Of a DNA stretch of 47,748 bases, positions 34,717-44,158 are shown one piece after another. The translations under genes were made by a program, and so were the position numbers. The stretch is from positions 1 to 47,748 of the forward strand of contig JAZNWH010000036.1 of assembly GCA_045593265.1 (NCBI GenBank), written 5' to 3'. Numbering within the stretch: the stretch's first letter is position 1; the number at the start of each line of letters is the position of its first letter. The notes under the pieces were generated by a model, which made no database searches, was not told where the DNA came from, and saw only the letters and a program-made list of their open reading frames with translations. The DNA is from RGIG8497 sp045593265 (GTDB lineage Bacteria > Bacillota > Clostridia > RGIG6154).

Positions 34717-35115
34717 TTATGCTTCTGAAATATATTTTTCCATTATTTCTACTGCACTTTTTATACATTCATCACAAGTTCTTTTTTTCATGCTTTTTAA
34801 TTCACTGCAAATAGTAGTCAGATTTTCACTTTCAAATTTTTTAATTAATCTACCGGCATCCATATAACTTACCTTTTTATTTGTTTCAGGTAACTTATCG
34901 ATACCTTTACTATGTAATATACCTACAAGCATAACCATAGCACTTACTGCACCACACACATTACCTAAACCACCCATGCCACCACCAAAAGCTTCTGAAA
35001 TTCTGAACAATTCATCTTCAGTATAGTTAGTTAAATCGGAAAATGCACATAATACAGCTTGAGCACAATTATACCCATTCAAATGCTTTTCAACAGCCAA
35101 ATCAGATTTTTTCAT
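34717..35115 (-). CDS. C-GCAxxG-C-C family protein
   Basis: This 132-residue cytosolic protein belongs to the C_GCAxxG_C_C family (putative redox-active, function unknown). The family signature is visible as NGYNCAQAVL (Cys17), GGGMGGLGNVCGAVSAMVM and a C-terminal pair TCDECI. These conserved cysteines may bind a metal or form a redox site. I chose the ATG at 35115 with GGGAG 9 nt upstream; an earlier in-frame start at 35154 adds 13 residues without a site. It follows the tRNA-Pro terminator and so needs its own promoter in 35116-35170, where I see only a weak TTGCAA-type candidate. Confidence 0.87.
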   Translation of the reverse strand: MKKSDLAVEKHLNGYNCAQAVLCAFSDLTNYTEDELFRISEAFGGGMGGLGNVCGAVSAMVMLVGILHSKGIDKLPETNKKVSYMDAGRLIKKFESENLTTICSELKSMKKRTCDECIKSAVEIMEKYISEA

Positions 35116-35171
35116 AAAACTTTTCTCCCATTTTGTAAAGTAATTTAATCTCACATTATTGCAAATTAGTG

Positions 35172-35208
35172 AAAAAAGACATTTTTCGGGTACGAAAAAT
35201 GTCTTTTT
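35172..35208 (-). terminator. Intrinsic terminator after tRNA-Pro
   Basis: A hairpin with arms of about 16 bp (AAAAAGACATTTTTCG and CGAAAAATGTCTTTTT) and a 4-nt loop starts right after the tRNA CCA end and runs into a T tract. It ends the tRNA-Leu/SRP/dnaX/ybaB/tRNA-Pro unit. Confidence 0.9.
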
Positions 35209-35209
35209 C

Positions 35210-35286
<77 letters not shown>

Positions 35287-35300
35287 TTATGTAAGGGTCT

Positions 35301-35645
35301 TTATAAAAGACCCGGTATATTTAATCCGCCTGTAATTTTACTCATTTGATTTTCTGATTCTTTTTCAGCCTTTGCAAGTGCTTCCTTGATAGCTGAAAGA
35401 ACCAAATCTTCAAGCATTTCCACATCATCCGGATCAACAGCTTCAGGATTAATTTTTACTGATGTAATTTCTTTTTTAGCAGTTGCAGTTACTGTTACCA
35501 TTCCACCGCCACTTGTTCCTTCTACTGTTAAATTATCAAGCTCTTCCTGCATTTTAATCATATCCTGTTGCATTTTCTGAGCCTGTTTCATCATCTGATT
35601 CATATTCATTCCGCCCATACCACCCGGAAATCTTCCTTTTGCCAT
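35301..35645 (-). CDS. ybaB: YbaB/EbfC family nucleoid-associated protein
   Basis: YbaB/EbfC proteins are small dimeric DNA-binding proteins of the nucleoid. The 114-residue protein has the Met-rich N-terminus (MGGMNMNQMMKQAQKMQQ, residues 10-27), the central beta strands with VEGTSGGGMVTV and the helical C-terminal part. GAGG lies 8 nt before the ATG. It follows dnaX by 3 nt, as in nearly all Firmicutes, but recR, which usually comes next, is replaced by tRNA-Pro. Confidence 0.95.
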   Translation of the reverse strand: MAKGRFPGGMGGMNMNQMMKQAQKMQQDMIKMQEELDNLTVEGTSGGGMVTVTATAKKEITSVKINPEAVDPDDVEMLEDLVLSAIKEALAKAEKESENQMSKITGGLNIPGLL

Positions 35646-35648
35646 AAA

Positions 35649-37253
35649 TTAAACCTCACTTTCGTCCACAGAAACGATATCAGGAAACTGTTTTGCCAAA
35701 TCCATAACATTTGCCTGTTGTTTTTCTGCAACAGGTATATCCTTTTGTCCTTCTGTAACAAATTTAACTGTTATATTTCGACCTGTAATTTCATAAAAAG
35801 CATCTTCAAGTGCTTTTTGATTTTCAGGTTTATCTATCAAATTTTTCTGTGCAGAGTTGTTACTCTTGAAAACCACTTCAAGCTTATCTCCTTTATCAAC
35901 AGGATAAGCCATTGTAATTCCCATTGCAAGCATAAGCTTACCACTTTTCTTCAGTTCATCAAGCACCTGAGTCCAATATTCAACAATCCCACCTGAAACA
36001 CCTTTTTTATATTCTTTGTTATCATTACTTAAAGCTTCGATAACAGGGGGAGCTTCAGTCGGCATCGGAATGTCCTGCTCGTTATATTGATCTGTGTATT
36101 CGGGTACAAATTGCGTGTTTGGTACAGTTTTTATAACAGGTCTGTATGAAGAAACATTCTGACTTGCATCTTCGCCACAAAGTTCCGCAAGACCAATTTC
36201 CAACATAACTTTTGGGTTAGGTGATTCTTTTTGTTGTTTATATATATCGTTAAGCTTCTTGATTAACTCAACTATCTGCTGTGTTGTGAAATTCTGAGCC
36301 TGTGCAGAAAATTTAGCAGAGCGTTCATTAGACATCTGTAACAAATCCGACGAATCTTTTACCAAGGATGCAATCATCAGACATCTGAAATGTTCAATAA
36401 GGTAAGATGTAAATAGTATTGGATCTCTTCCTTCAGCAACAGCATTCTCAACAAGAGTGATTAATTCCTCAAGATTTTTTGAACCTATAGATTCAGCAAC
36501 ATTAAACATTGCGTTATCATCAACAATCCCCAAGATTTTTGAAACACTCTCAGATGTAATCTTCTCGCTTGTAAATGAAATACACTTATCGAGAATAGAT
36601 AATCCGTCTCTCATAGACCCATCAGCAGCATATGAAATTACCGAAAGAGCATCGTCATCAACATCAACATTGGAACTATCACAAACAAATTTAAGTCTGT
36701 CCTGAATTTCTTTTGAAGTAATACGTCTGAAATCAAAACGTTGACATCTTGAAAGAATAGTAGCAGGAATTTTGTGATACTCTGTTGTTGCTAAAATAAA
36801 GATAACATGCTCAGGAGGTTCCTCAAGAGTTTTGAGAAGTGCATTAAACGCACCTTCTGATAACATATGTACTTCGTCAATTATATAAACTTTATATTTA
36901 GCCAGAACAGGGGGATATGCAACCTCTTCCCTGATTTGGCGAATATTATCAACACCTGTATTTGAAGCAGCATCAATCTCAATCACATCAACACTGCTGC
37001 CATTATTTATAGAAAGACAAGTCTCACAAGTATTACACGGATCAGCTCCTATAGGTGATTCACAATTTACTGCACGGGAAAAAATTCTCGCAGTAGTTGT
37101 TTTACCGGTGCCTCTTGTTCCACAAAAAAGATATGCATGTGCTGTCTTTCCTGTTTTAATCTGATTAACAAGAGCAGTTACTATATGTTCCTGCCCAACC
37201 ATATCTTCAAAAACAGCAGGACGGAACTGTCTGTATAAAGCCTGATATTCCAT
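35649..37253 (-). CDS. dnaX: DNA polymerase III subunits gamma/tau
   Basis: DnaX is the clamp-loader ATPase of the replicative polymerase. The 534-residue protein has Walker A GTRGTGKTTTA (about 45-55), the zinc site (CESP...CNTCETC), Walker B YIIDEVHML (about 122-130), sensor 1 and an oligomerisation domain, followed by a shorter tau-like C-terminal region. AGGAGG precedes the ATG at 37253. The gene starts about 27 nt after the predicted 3' end of the SRP RNA, so its mRNA probably comes from the same precursor. I saw no obvious slippery heptamer for gamma synthesis. Confidence 0.95.
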   Translation of the reverse strand: MEYQALYRQFRPAVFEDMVGQEHIVTALVNQIKTGKTAHAYLFCGTRGTGKTTTARIFSRAVNCESPIGADPCNTCETCLSINNGSSVDVIEIDAASNTGVDNIRQIREEVAYPPVLAKYKVYIIDEVHMLSEGAFNALLKTLEEPPEHVIFILATTEYHKIPATILSRCQRFDFRRITSKEIQDRLKFVCDSSNVDVDDDALSVISYAADGSMRDGLSILDKCISFTSEKITSESVSKILGIVDDNAMFNVAESIGSKNLEELITLVENAVAEGRDPILFTSYLIEHFRCLMIASLVKDSSDLLQMSNERSAKFSAQAQNFTTQQIVELIKKLNDIYKQQKESPNPKVMLEIGLAELCGEDASQNVSSYRPVIKTVPNTQFVPEYTDQYNEQDIPMPTEAPPVIEALSNDNKEYKKGVSGGIVEYWTQVLDELKKSGKLMLAMGITMAYPVDKGDKLEVVFKSNNSAQKNLIDKPENQKALEDAFYEITGRNITVKFVTEGQKDIPVAEKQQANVMDLAKQFPDIVSVDESEV

Positions 37254-37279
37254 TACAGTTCCTCCTTAAATTAATAGCT

Positions 37280-37550
37280 ATACAGCCCGAAATCGCAATA
37301 TATTTACATGCGCAGAATAATTATCCACTCAGATCAGGCTACCTCACGGCACACTGCAGATTTTGCTTATTGCTGCTCGGTTCCCCGCCTGACAAGGTTC
37401 ACAAATTGCAATTGCGTAAGACCCAATCCTCAACACTTCAAAAAACACTGCTGACCATATAAATATAAAACTCAAACGGGCATTGGCCCCTGCTATAGCG
37501 GATTGCAGGTACAGGACACCGCTACCGTCCCGGTTAGTACAGCCTGGTTA
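37280..37550 (-). ncRNA. ffs: Signal recognition particle RNA, long Firmicutes form
   Basis: The minus strand carries the SRP RNA core: helix 8 reads GTCAGGCGG-GGAA-CCGAGCAGC with the GGAA tetraloop at 37384-37381, preceded by TTGTGAACC. Further 5' is an Alu-like domain (GTAGCGGTGTCCTGTACCTG and CCGCTATAGCAGGGG). The ends are supported by helix 5: GCCCG and TATATTTATATG on the 5' side pair with CATGTAAATATA and CGGGC on the 3' side. A length near 270 nt matches the scRNA of Bacillus and Clostridium. Exact ends are predicted to within about 10 nt. The RNA lies between tRNA-Leu and dnaX. Confidence 0.92.
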
Positions 37551-37581
37551 TTTAACTGCCAGGCAGATAAATACAAAAAAA

Positions 37582-37666
37582 TGGTGCGGGTGAAGAGACT
37601 CGAACTCCCACGCCGAAGGACACAAGAACCTAAATCTTGCACGTCTACCAATTCCGTCACACCCGC
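37582..37666 (-). tRNA. tRNA-Leu (anticodon UAG)
   Basis: An 85-nt class II tRNA on the minus strand: acceptor GCGGGTG/CACCCGC with A and an encoded CCA, anticodon stem CAAGA/TCTTG with loop TTTAGGT (anticodon TAG, reading CTA/CTN), a long variable arm TGTCCTTCGGCG, and T-loop TTCGAGT. It ends about 31 nt before the SRP RNA 5' end with no terminator between. Confidence 0.96.
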
Positions 37667-37677
37667 AGACTCATTAT

Positions 37678-37706
37678 ATATTATCATTTTTCAACTCAAA
37701 AGTCAA
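37678..37706 (-). promoter_or_regulatory. Sigma-A promoter of tRNA-Leu/SRP RNA/dnaX
   Basis: TTGACT (37706-37701) and TAATAT (37683-37678) are 17 nt apart on the minus strand. The predicted start lies a few nt before the mature tRNA-Leu 5' end at 37666. Confidence 0.7.
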
Positions 37707-37791
37707 TACCAATTTCTTAATTAAATAGTGCATCTTGGCATAATTTTAAGATTTTTGAGAAAACTGTACATAGTAAAGAAAGGATGATAAT

Positions 37792-38430
37792 ATGGGTAAT
37801 GAAAGTGAACGTGGAATAACAAAATTAAAGTCTGACATATGTTGTCTCACTATTATTGGTGAAATTGAAGGACATAACGCATCTTCATCACAAAGCAAAA
37901 CAACAAAATACGAACACATTATACCTAAACTCGCTGAAATTGAAGAAGATAACGAAATTAAAGGACTGCTGATATTACTGAACACCATAGGCGGCGATGT
38001 TGAAGCAGGTCTTGCTATTTCAGAAATGATTGCAAGTTTAAGTAAACCCACTGTTTCCATAGTTCTTGGTGGTGGACATTCAATAGGCGTTCCTCTTGCA
38101 GTTTCAGCAGATTACTCTTATATTGTTCCCTCAGCTGCTATGACTATACATCCCGTGAGAACAAATGGAACTGTAATTGGAGCACCTCAATCTTTTGAAT
38201 ACTTTAACAGAATGCAAAAAAGCATAACAGATTTTATTACTGCTCATTCTCAGATAAGCAGTGAATATTTTGAAAAGCTTATGTTTGATGCAAAAAACAT
38301 ATCAAATGATATCGGCACACTTCTATACGGAAAAGATGCTGTGAAATCAGGTTTAATTAATGAGATTGGTGGAATAAAGGAAGCACTTTCAAAATTAAAA
38401 ACTCTAATTTCTGCTGCTGAACAAAAATAA
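37792..38430 (+). CDS. tepA: ClpP-fold protease of the TepA family
   Basis: TepA (YmfB) is a ClpP-like serine protease of Firmicutes linked to protein export and spore development. The 212-residue protein has the oxyanion strand LLNTIGGDVEAG (about 64-75), the nucleophile Ser in GGGHSIGVPLA (about 100-110), the catalytic His in MTIHP (about 120-124) and the C-terminal YGKDAVKSGLINEIGG. The Ser and His are both present; the Asp is probable. AAAGGATG precedes the ATG. As in Bacillus, it lies directly upstream of ftsK/spoIIIE. Its promoter is not clear. Confidence 0.9.
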   Translation: MGNESERGITKLKSDICCLTIIGEIEGHNASSSQSKTTKYEHIIPKLAEIEEDNEIKGLLILLNTIGGDVEAGLAISEMIASLSKPTVSIVLGGGHSIGVPLAVSADYSYIVPSAAMTIHPVRTNGTVIGAPQSFEYFNRMQKSITDFITAHSQISSEYFEKLMFDAKNISNDIGTLLYGKDAVKSGLINEIGGIKEALSKLKTLISAAEQK

Positions 38431-38450
38431 CAGTTCAGCAGTAAATTTTT
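38414..38450 (+). terminator. Terminator-like hairpin after tepA
   Basis: A 9-bp stem CTGCTGAAC/GTTCAGCAG spans the tepA stop codon and is followed by TAAATTTTT. It separates tepA from the ftsK promoter. Confidence 0.6.
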
Positions 38451-38471
38451 GTAGATTTTTTAGAAGATATG

Positions 38472-38480
38472 TGTTATAAT
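38472..38480 (+). promoter_or_regulatory. Extended -10 promoter of ftsK
   Basis: TGTTATAAT is an extended -10 (TGn plus perfect TATAAT) 40 nt before the ATG. There is no good -35 at 17 nt, which the extended -10 can compensate. Confidence 0.6.
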
Positions 38481-38520
38481 TGTAATATTAGTAATTTCAA
38501 TCAGATAAAGGAGAACTTAA

Positions 38521-40857
38521 ATGGCTGCTAAAAAGAAGTCAAAAACTACTAATCAGAACAAAAAAAACTTTAATGCAAAAGATGTAATAAGTTTCATCAT
38601 GGTACCTATTTCACTCTATATGATGTTTTCTATGTTCACGCCGGGAAAAACCGGATTTTTAGGTGAATTTATAAGAAACTTACTTACGGGTATGCTTTCG
38701 GTTTGTGCATTTGCCGTTCCTTTTTTAATACTTGCTTTGGCTACTAACTACATAATCGAAAAGAGAATTTTCAAATTCAGAAGAATCTACATAAATGTAA
38801 CTATTTTGATGATAATTCTTTCTTCCATTTTGCAATTATCCTCAGGATTCTTCCTTTCAGGTGGTGTAGGCTACTTTTTTGGTGGACTTTACTCAGATGG
38901 TATAGAATTGCTTGGTGGCGGTATAATAGGTGGTTCGGTTCACTGGGTGATTTCAAAACTACTTGGTAATATCGGTGCTTTGATTTTGTACATTTTTTCT
39001 TCTATTGTATGTTTTATTTTTCTTTTTAAAATCTCCCTTACTGATTTATATGAGCTTATTTCTGAAAAAATTAAAACTGCTTATACAAATCATAAAGAAA
39101 AAGCTTTAGAGAAAAAACAAAAAAAATCAGATGATTCTGTTGTAATCAAAATAAACAACAAAGAAACAGAAGCTAAAATGATTGATTCACCTGCTGAAGA
39201 AAATTTCGAAATAGCAGATGATGAGGATATAATTATAGGACCTGGATACCCTATTCCACCCGAACCACCTGTAAAAGAAAATCTTGAAACTGTAATAGAA
39301 GATGACGATCAGGTTGCTATCGCAAATATTCATGAAGAAAACAATGATAAATTTGTTCCCGAATATAGTGAAGAATATATAGAAAACTATATTTTCCCTG
39401 ACATAAGTATGCTTAAATTGCCTAAGAAAAACGGAAAAGCTACTAAAGAGCAAGATTTAATGAAAACTGCAAGAAAACTTGTGGATACTCTTGCAAGCTT
39501 TGGTGTTCAGGCAAAAATCCTTCAGGTAAGCCGTGGTCCTGCAATCACAAGATATGAACTTCAGCCTATGGCAGGAGTCAAAGTAAGCAAAATTGTTAAT
39601 CTTGCTGATGATATTGCGCTCAACCTTGCTGCATCAGGTGTAAGAATCGAAGCTCCTATTCCGGGTAAAGCTGCGATAGGTATTGAGGTACCTAATACTG
39701 ATGTTGATATGGTTTCTATGAGAGAAGTTATTGACTGTGATGAGTTCAAAAATCATCCGTCAAAACTTGCTGTTGCTTTAGGTAAAGATATTAGTGGCTC
39801 CCCCATCATCATTGATCTTGCTAAAATGCCTCATTTACTTATTGCAGGTGCTACAGGCTCAGGTAAAAGTGTGTGTATCAATTCGATAATAACAAGCATA
39901 ATGTATAAAGCCAACCCCAACGAAGTTAAACTTCTTTTGATTGACCCAAAGGTTGTAGAGCTTAGTGTTTACAATGGTATTCCTCACCTTGATACTCCTG
40001 TTGTTACCAAAGCAAAGAAAGCTGCAGGTGCTCTTTCATGGGCAGTAACCGAAATGATGAAGCGTTATGATCAGTTTTCAGAAGCTAAGGTAAGAGACAT
40101 AAAAGGATACAACGCAGCTATGAAAGATAAAGGTTATCCTGCTATGCCTCAGATAGTAATTATTATAGACGAGCTTGCTGACCTTATGATGGTTGCACCT
40201 AACGAAGTAGAAGATCACATCTGTCGTCTTGCACAGCTTGCACGTGCTGCAGGTATGCATCTTGTTATCGCAACGCAAAGACCATCCGTTAATGTAATTA
40301 CAGGTATTATCAAAGCAAATATTCCTTCAAGAATTGCATTCGCTGTATCTTCACAGATTGATTCAAGAACAATTTTAGACTCAGCAGGTGCAGAAAAATT
40401 GCTTGGTCGTGGCGATATGCTTTATCACCCTCAGGGGTCTTCAAAACCTCAAAGAATTCAAGGGGCTTTTGTTTCTGATTCCGAAGTAGAATCTCTCGTT
40501 AAATTTGTAAAAGGCAATTCCGAAGCGTTGTATAATCCTGATATCATAGAACATATTGAAACTGCCTCTGCAGCAAGTGAAAAAACAAGAGAACCGTCAG
40601 AAGACAATGGTGATTTTGATGAAATGCTTCCAAAAGCAATAGATTTAATTATGGAAATCGGGCAAGCTTCCACATCAATGATTCAAAGAAAATTAAGTGT
40701 TGGTTATGCCCGTGCAGGCAGACTTATGGATCAGATGGAGGAACGTGGAATTGTAGGTCCGTCAGAAGGAAGTAAGCCAAGACAAATTCTGCTTACAAAA
40801 GAACAATATCTTGAACTTAAAAGTGCAGGTATGTTCGACAAACCACAACAATACTAA
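38521..40857 (+). CDS. spoIIIE: DNA translocase FtsK/SpoIIIE
   Basis: This hexameric motor pumps DNA across the septum at division and, in spore formers, into the forespore. The 778-residue protein has four N-terminal membrane segments (about residues 22-165), an acidic, charged linker (about 180-285), a RecA-like motor with Walker A GATGSGKS (about 442-449) and Walker B IVIIIDELADLMM (about 540-552), and the C-terminal gamma winged-helix domain (SVGYARAGRLMDQMEERGIV, about 727-746) that reads orienting DNA motifs. AAAGGAG precedes the ATG. Its neighbour tepA is conserved. Whether the cell has a second FtsK paralogue cannot be seen, so the symbol spoIIIE is by context. Confidence 0.94.
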   Translation: MAAKKKSKTTNQNKKNFNAKDVISFIMVPISLYMMFSMFTPGKTGFLGEFIRNLLTGMLSVCAFAVPFLILALATNYIIEKRIFKFRRIYINVTILMIILSSILQLSSGFFLSGGVGYFFGGLYSDGIELLGGGIIGGSVHWVISKLLGNIGALILYIFSSIVCFIFLFKISLTDLYELISEKIKTAYTNHKEKALEKKQKKSDDSVVIKINNKETEAKMIDSPAEENFEIADDEDIIIGPGYPIPPEPPVKENLETVIEDDDQVAIANIHEENNDKFVPEYSEEYIENYIFPDISMLKLPKKNGKATKEQDLMKTARKLVDTLASFGVQAKILQVSRGPAITRYELQPMAGVKVSKIVNLADDIALNLAASGVRIEAPIPGKAAIGIEVPNTDVDMVSMREVIDCDEFKNHPSKLAVALGKDISGSPIIIDLAKMPHLLIAGATGSGKSVCINSIITSIMYKANPNEVKLLLIDPKVVELSVYNGIPHLDTPVVTKAKKAAGALSWAVTEMMKRYDQFSEAKVRDIKGYNAAMKDKGYPAMPQIVIIIDELADLMMVAPNEVEDHICRLAQLARAAGMHLVIATQRPSVNVITGIIKANIPSRIAFAVSSQIDSRTILDSAGAEKLLGRGDMLYHPQGSSKPQRIQGAFVSDSEVESLVKFVKGNSEALYNPDIIEHIETASAASEKTREPSEDNGDFDEMLPKAIDLIMEIGQASTSMIQRKLSVGYARAGRLMDQMEERGIVGPSEGSKPRQILLTKEQYLELKSAGMFDKPQQY

Positions 40858-40870
40858 TAATATTTTACAG

Positions 40871-40910
40871 ATTAAAACAGCTGAATCACTTTGGACTCAG
40901 CTGTTTTAAT
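40871..40910. terminator. Bidirectional intrinsic terminator between ftsK and nagA
   Basis: Perfect 14-bp arms ATTAAAACAGCTGA (40871-40884) and TCAGCTGTTTTAAT (40897-40910) with a 12-nt loop; A/T-rich flanks give U-tracts both ways for the convergent genes. Confidence 0.92.
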
Positions 40911-42038
40911 TTATCTGATTATTTTGTTACCGTTAATATATACATCAAGAATATTTAAATTTTCATCAAGGATAATAAAGTCAGCACATTTTCCGTTTGT
41001 AATACTGCCGATTTCGTTTTCCATACCCAATGTTTTGGCGGGATTGATTGTTGCCATTTTTGCAGCACTTTCCAACGGGATTCCGATGGAGACAAGATTT
41101 CTTACACCATCAATTAAGAATGTTGAACCGCCTGCTATTGTACCGTCTTCTGTGTAAGTTTTTTTATCTTTAACAATTATTTTTCTGCCGTTTACCATAA
41201 ATTCACCATCGTGAAGACCGGCCCCAAGCTCGCTGTCTGTAATCATATTTATAAGGTCATCACCTTTTAACTTATAAGCCAGTTTGATTACATCAGGCGA
41301 AACATGGAAAAAGTCGCAAATAAATTCACATTTAACTCTGTCATCACCTAAAACTGCACCAACAGTACCGGGTGCTCTGTGATTAAGAGGAGACATCGCA
41401 TTAAAAGTATGTGTCGCCTGTGTCGCACCCCAATCTACACCTTTTTCAGCTTCTTCAAAGGTCGCAGCTGTATGTCCTATTGAAACTACAACATTTTGCT
41501 CGCGTAAATATTTAATTGTCTCTTCTGCACCATCAAGTTCTGGTGCCATAGTGATAAGCTTTACCTTACCTTTACCTTCCTCAACAAGAATTTTAGCTTC
41601 TTCTACAGTAGGTTTTCTTATATTTTCAGGTAAATGTGCACCTTTGAATTTTTCTGCAAAGAATGGCCCTTCAAGATGTATGCCTGATATTTTAGCCATA
41701 TTTTCCTTGTTTTCATAATCTACAAGATATTTAACGCAACCAAGCATTTTAGGAAGTGGAGCTGCAGAAATTGCAGGACAAAGTGTAGTTGTACCGTTTT
41801 TTGCTTCTACTTGAGCAATAACATCTGCCGTTTCATCGTCAAAATCAATAAACATTTTTCCAACAGCACTATGCATATGTGTGTCAATAAGTCCGGGAAT
41901 AACGTACATCCCTTTAAGATCTGTATCTCCCGAAACATTTGATGTATTAATATTTTTAAACACACCATCTCTTACTTCAAACGAAGCTATTCTGAATTTA
42001 AAATCATCACATAAAACATTACCATTAAAAAATTTCAT
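40911..42038 (-). CDS. nagA: N-acetylglucosamine-6-phosphate deacetylase
   Basis: NagA removes acetate from N-acetylglucosamine 6-phosphate in amino-sugar and wall recycling. The 375-residue amidohydrolase-fold protein has the metal and substrate motifs PGLIDTHMHSAVG (about 49-61), HLEGPFFAEKFKGAHLP (about 122-138), IGHTAATF, THTFNAMSPL and the catalytic Asp in ITDSELGAGLHDG. The usual HIHG is HMHS here, a common variation. AGGAGG precedes the ATG. It follows topB by 11 nt and so is probably co-transcribed with it; nagB is not in the window. Confidence 0.92.
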   Translation of the reverse strand: MKFFNGNVLCDDFKFRIASFEVRDGVFKNINTSNVSGDTDLKGMYVIPGLIDTHMHSAVGKMFIDFDDETADVIAQVEAKNGTTTLCPAISAAPLPKMLGCVKYLVDYENKENMAKISGIHLEGPFFAEKFKGAHLPENIRKPTVEEAKILVEEGKGKVKLITMAPELDGAEETIKYLREQNVVVSIGHTAATFEEAEKGVDWGATQATHTFNAMSPLNHRAPGTVGAVLGDDRVKCEFICDFFHVSPDVIKLAYKLKGDDLINMITDSELGAGLHDGEFMVNGRKIIVKDKKTYTEDGTIAGGSTFLIDGVRNLVSIGIPLESAAKMATINPAKTLGMENEIGSITNGKCADFIILDENLNILDVYINGNKIIR

Positions 42039-42049
42039 ATTTTTACCTC

Positions 42050-44134
42050 CTAATTAAAATCAAAAACTACTTTACTATTTTCTATTTTTAATGACGCTGA
42101 AAAACTTTTACCATTTTTTGATACAAAACCATCGAGCTTTGAACTTTTGCCCGTATCAAGCATTTTTTTAACTTCACTTACCGGTATTATCCTGCCACAA
42201 ATATAATTACCTACAGAAAATTTGCAACCTTCTTTATAACCGATACAGCCATAACCAAATTTATTTCTTATAATGTTTTTTCCACATACAGGACAAATGC
42301 CTATAACATCACCAAAAAAACCAATATCTTCATCGTCGTTACTGTATTCAAATACTTCTCTTATTTCATTTTTAGCAATTTCAACGCTTTCATTAATATC
42401 CAATTCACCGCGATATACTTTCTTAAGAGCCTTGCCAACTTCTGCGGTTTTATATTTATCCATACTTATATGCATCATTTGCAGTGAATTAATAAGATAT
42501 TCCCCATCAGGAAGTATTTTGTATACATCCTTTTTTAATTCTATGTACTTACTTTTTACGGCATTATCAATTATACCTGTTCTGGTTGCTTCTGTCCCAA
42601 GTTCAAGTCCCTCAAACATAGCTTTATATTCTTCTTCATCACTTTCGGTTTCTACCGCATTTTTTTCATCTCTGAAAGGATTTTTTAAATAATTGTTTAA
42701 TGTCTCTATAGTATAATGTTTTGGTGGGCTTGTTTCTTTTTCAACAGGTTTAAAATCAACATTTACAATATCGTCTTTTTCAAGCACAGGAAGAACTTTA
42801 TCCTTCTTATTGTAATCATCATACTTAGTCCATCCTGGTTCAAGCATAACATTACCTTTTAAAACAAAAGTTTCCTCTGCTTCAGAAGAAATAGTAATCT
42901 CTGTTTTTGCAACAATGCAATCCTCTGCACAAAACACAGCAACAAATCTTCTCATTATCGTACTATATACCATAAACTCTTTTTCATTTAAATCTGTCTT
43001 TTTAGGTATTTTATATGTAGGCGTAAGAGCTGAGTGAGATTCTATCTTTGAATCATCAAATATAGTCTTTTTGTATTTGAATTCTATAGGATAGCCGAGT
43101 GTTTTTACAGAACTTATGATAGTTTTAACTTTGCCCTGTTCTGCATCAGCTAAATATTCTGAATTAGTTCTCGGATAAGTAACATATCCTTTTTCGTACA
43201 AGCCTTGAACAATCGACAAACTTTCGTCCATTGACATCTTATATTTTTTACCAAGAACATTCTGCAGCTTTGACAAGGAGTAAAGCTTACCTGGAGCCAG
43301 AGTATCTTTTTTGCTTTTTTTAGCTGTTACCTTCCAAAGCAATGAATTATATTTATCGCATAGATTTTGTGCATCGCCAAGTTTCGATTTATCGAATTTT
43401 ATTTTACTTAGGAGTTCTATCTCCTCACCGTTTGTCTGTTCCTTACTTGCAACTGCATAATATATATCAGGTTTGAAATTACGAATTGAAATATCCCGAT
43501 CATAAATTGCTTTTACTATAGGAACAATCACTCTCCCAACTCTTAAAAGTGTTCCCGATTTCAAAGTAGCATATCTTGTTAAATTCACACCGTAAAGCCA
43601 GTCAATATAAGTTCTTGCATAACCCTCGTTTGCAAGAGTATCATACTTGCTTTCATCATCCATATCGGCAATTGCTGATTTTATTGTTTGCGGTGTCTGG
43701 TCAGGAAGCCAGAGACGTTTAAAATCTTTTTTGCTTTCAAGAGCTTTATCTACACATATGCGTATTATTATTTCTCCCTCTCTGTCAGCATCACCCGCAT
43801 TAATAATGGTATCAATGTTTTCCCTGTTACACAAATATTTTATTGTTTCAAATTGCCGTTTGATACCTGGATCAATAGTTTTATTTCTGTCTTTTTTTAA
43901 CTCAAAAACAAATTGCTCAGGAAAACAAGGAAGATTTTTTATATTCCATTTAGGAGAATTATCAGGATTAGGAGAATAATATTCAATATCTGCCAGAGAA
44001 AATAAATGTCCGATTGCCCAGGTAATTACATACTCATCGCTTTCAAAATATCCGCTTTTCTTTGCAAAATTACCACCGATGCCAGCAACTATATTTCTTG
44101 CAAGACTTGGTTTCTCTGCGATAATGAGTTTCAT
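42050..44134 (-). CDS. topB: DNA topoisomerase III (type IA)
   Basis: Topoisomerase III decatenates and unknots DNA, acting with RecQ-type helicases. The 694-residue protein has the TOPRIM domain (LIIAEKPSLARNI at the start and NAGDADREGEI, about 102-112), the toroid with the active-site Tyr in YVTYPRTNSEYL, and a C-terminal zinc-finger-like domain (CPVCGK... GCIGYKEGC). I chose the ATG at 44134 with GGAGATGG just upstream; an in-frame ATG at 44158 has no site. A consensus promoter precedes it. No integrase, relaxase or other mobile-element gene is nearby, so this looks like a resident copy. Confidence 0.92.
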   Translation of the reverse strand: MKLIIAEKPSLARNIVAGIGGNFAKKSGYFESDEYVITWAIGHLFSLADIEYYSPNPDNSPKWNIKNLPCFPEQFVFELKKDRNKTIDPGIKRQFETIKYLCNRENIDTIINAGDADREGEIIIRICVDKALESKKDFKRLWLPDQTPQTIKSAIADMDDESKYDTLANEGYARTYIDWLYGVNLTRYATLKSGTLLRVGRVIVPIVKAIYDRDISIRNFKPDIYYAVASKEQTNGEEIELLSKIKFDKSKLGDAQNLCDKYNSLLWKVTAKKSKKDTLAPGKLYSLSKLQNVLGKKYKMSMDESLSIVQGLYEKGYVTYPRTNSEYLADAEQGKVKTIISSVKTLGYPIEFKYKKTIFDDSKIESHSALTPTYKIPKKTDLNEKEFMVYSTIMRRFVAVFCAEDCIVAKTEITISSEAEETFVLKGNVMLEPGWTKYDDYNKKDKVLPVLEKDDIVNVDFKPVEKETSPPKHYTIETLNNYLKNPFRDEKNAVETESDEEEYKAMFEGLELGTEATRTGIIDNAVKSKYIELKKDVYKILPDGEYLINSLQMMHISMDKYKTAEVGKALKKVYRGELDINESVEIAKNEIREVFEYSNDDEDIGFFGDVIGICPVCGKNIIRNKFGYGCIGYKEGCKFSVGNYICGRIIPVSEVKKMLDTGKSSKLDGFVSKNGKSFSASLKIENSKVVFDFN

Positions 44135-44158
44135 TCTTCCATCTCCTTCCAATGACAT

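Noticed and set aside
34717..35154. Start of the C-GCAxxG-C-C protein at 35154
   Set aside because: The extra 13 residues are not preceded by a ribosome binding site, whereas GGGAG lies 9 nt before the ATG at 35115.
37503..37724. Open frames on both strands across tRNA-Leu and the SRP RNA
   Set aside because: The region is fully explained by the two RNA genes; the frames have no ribosome binding site and translate RNA stems.
42050..44134. topB as a sign of an integrated conjugative element
   Set aside because: No integrase, relaxase, type IV secretion gene or attachment repeat is nearby, and the promoter and neighbours look resident.
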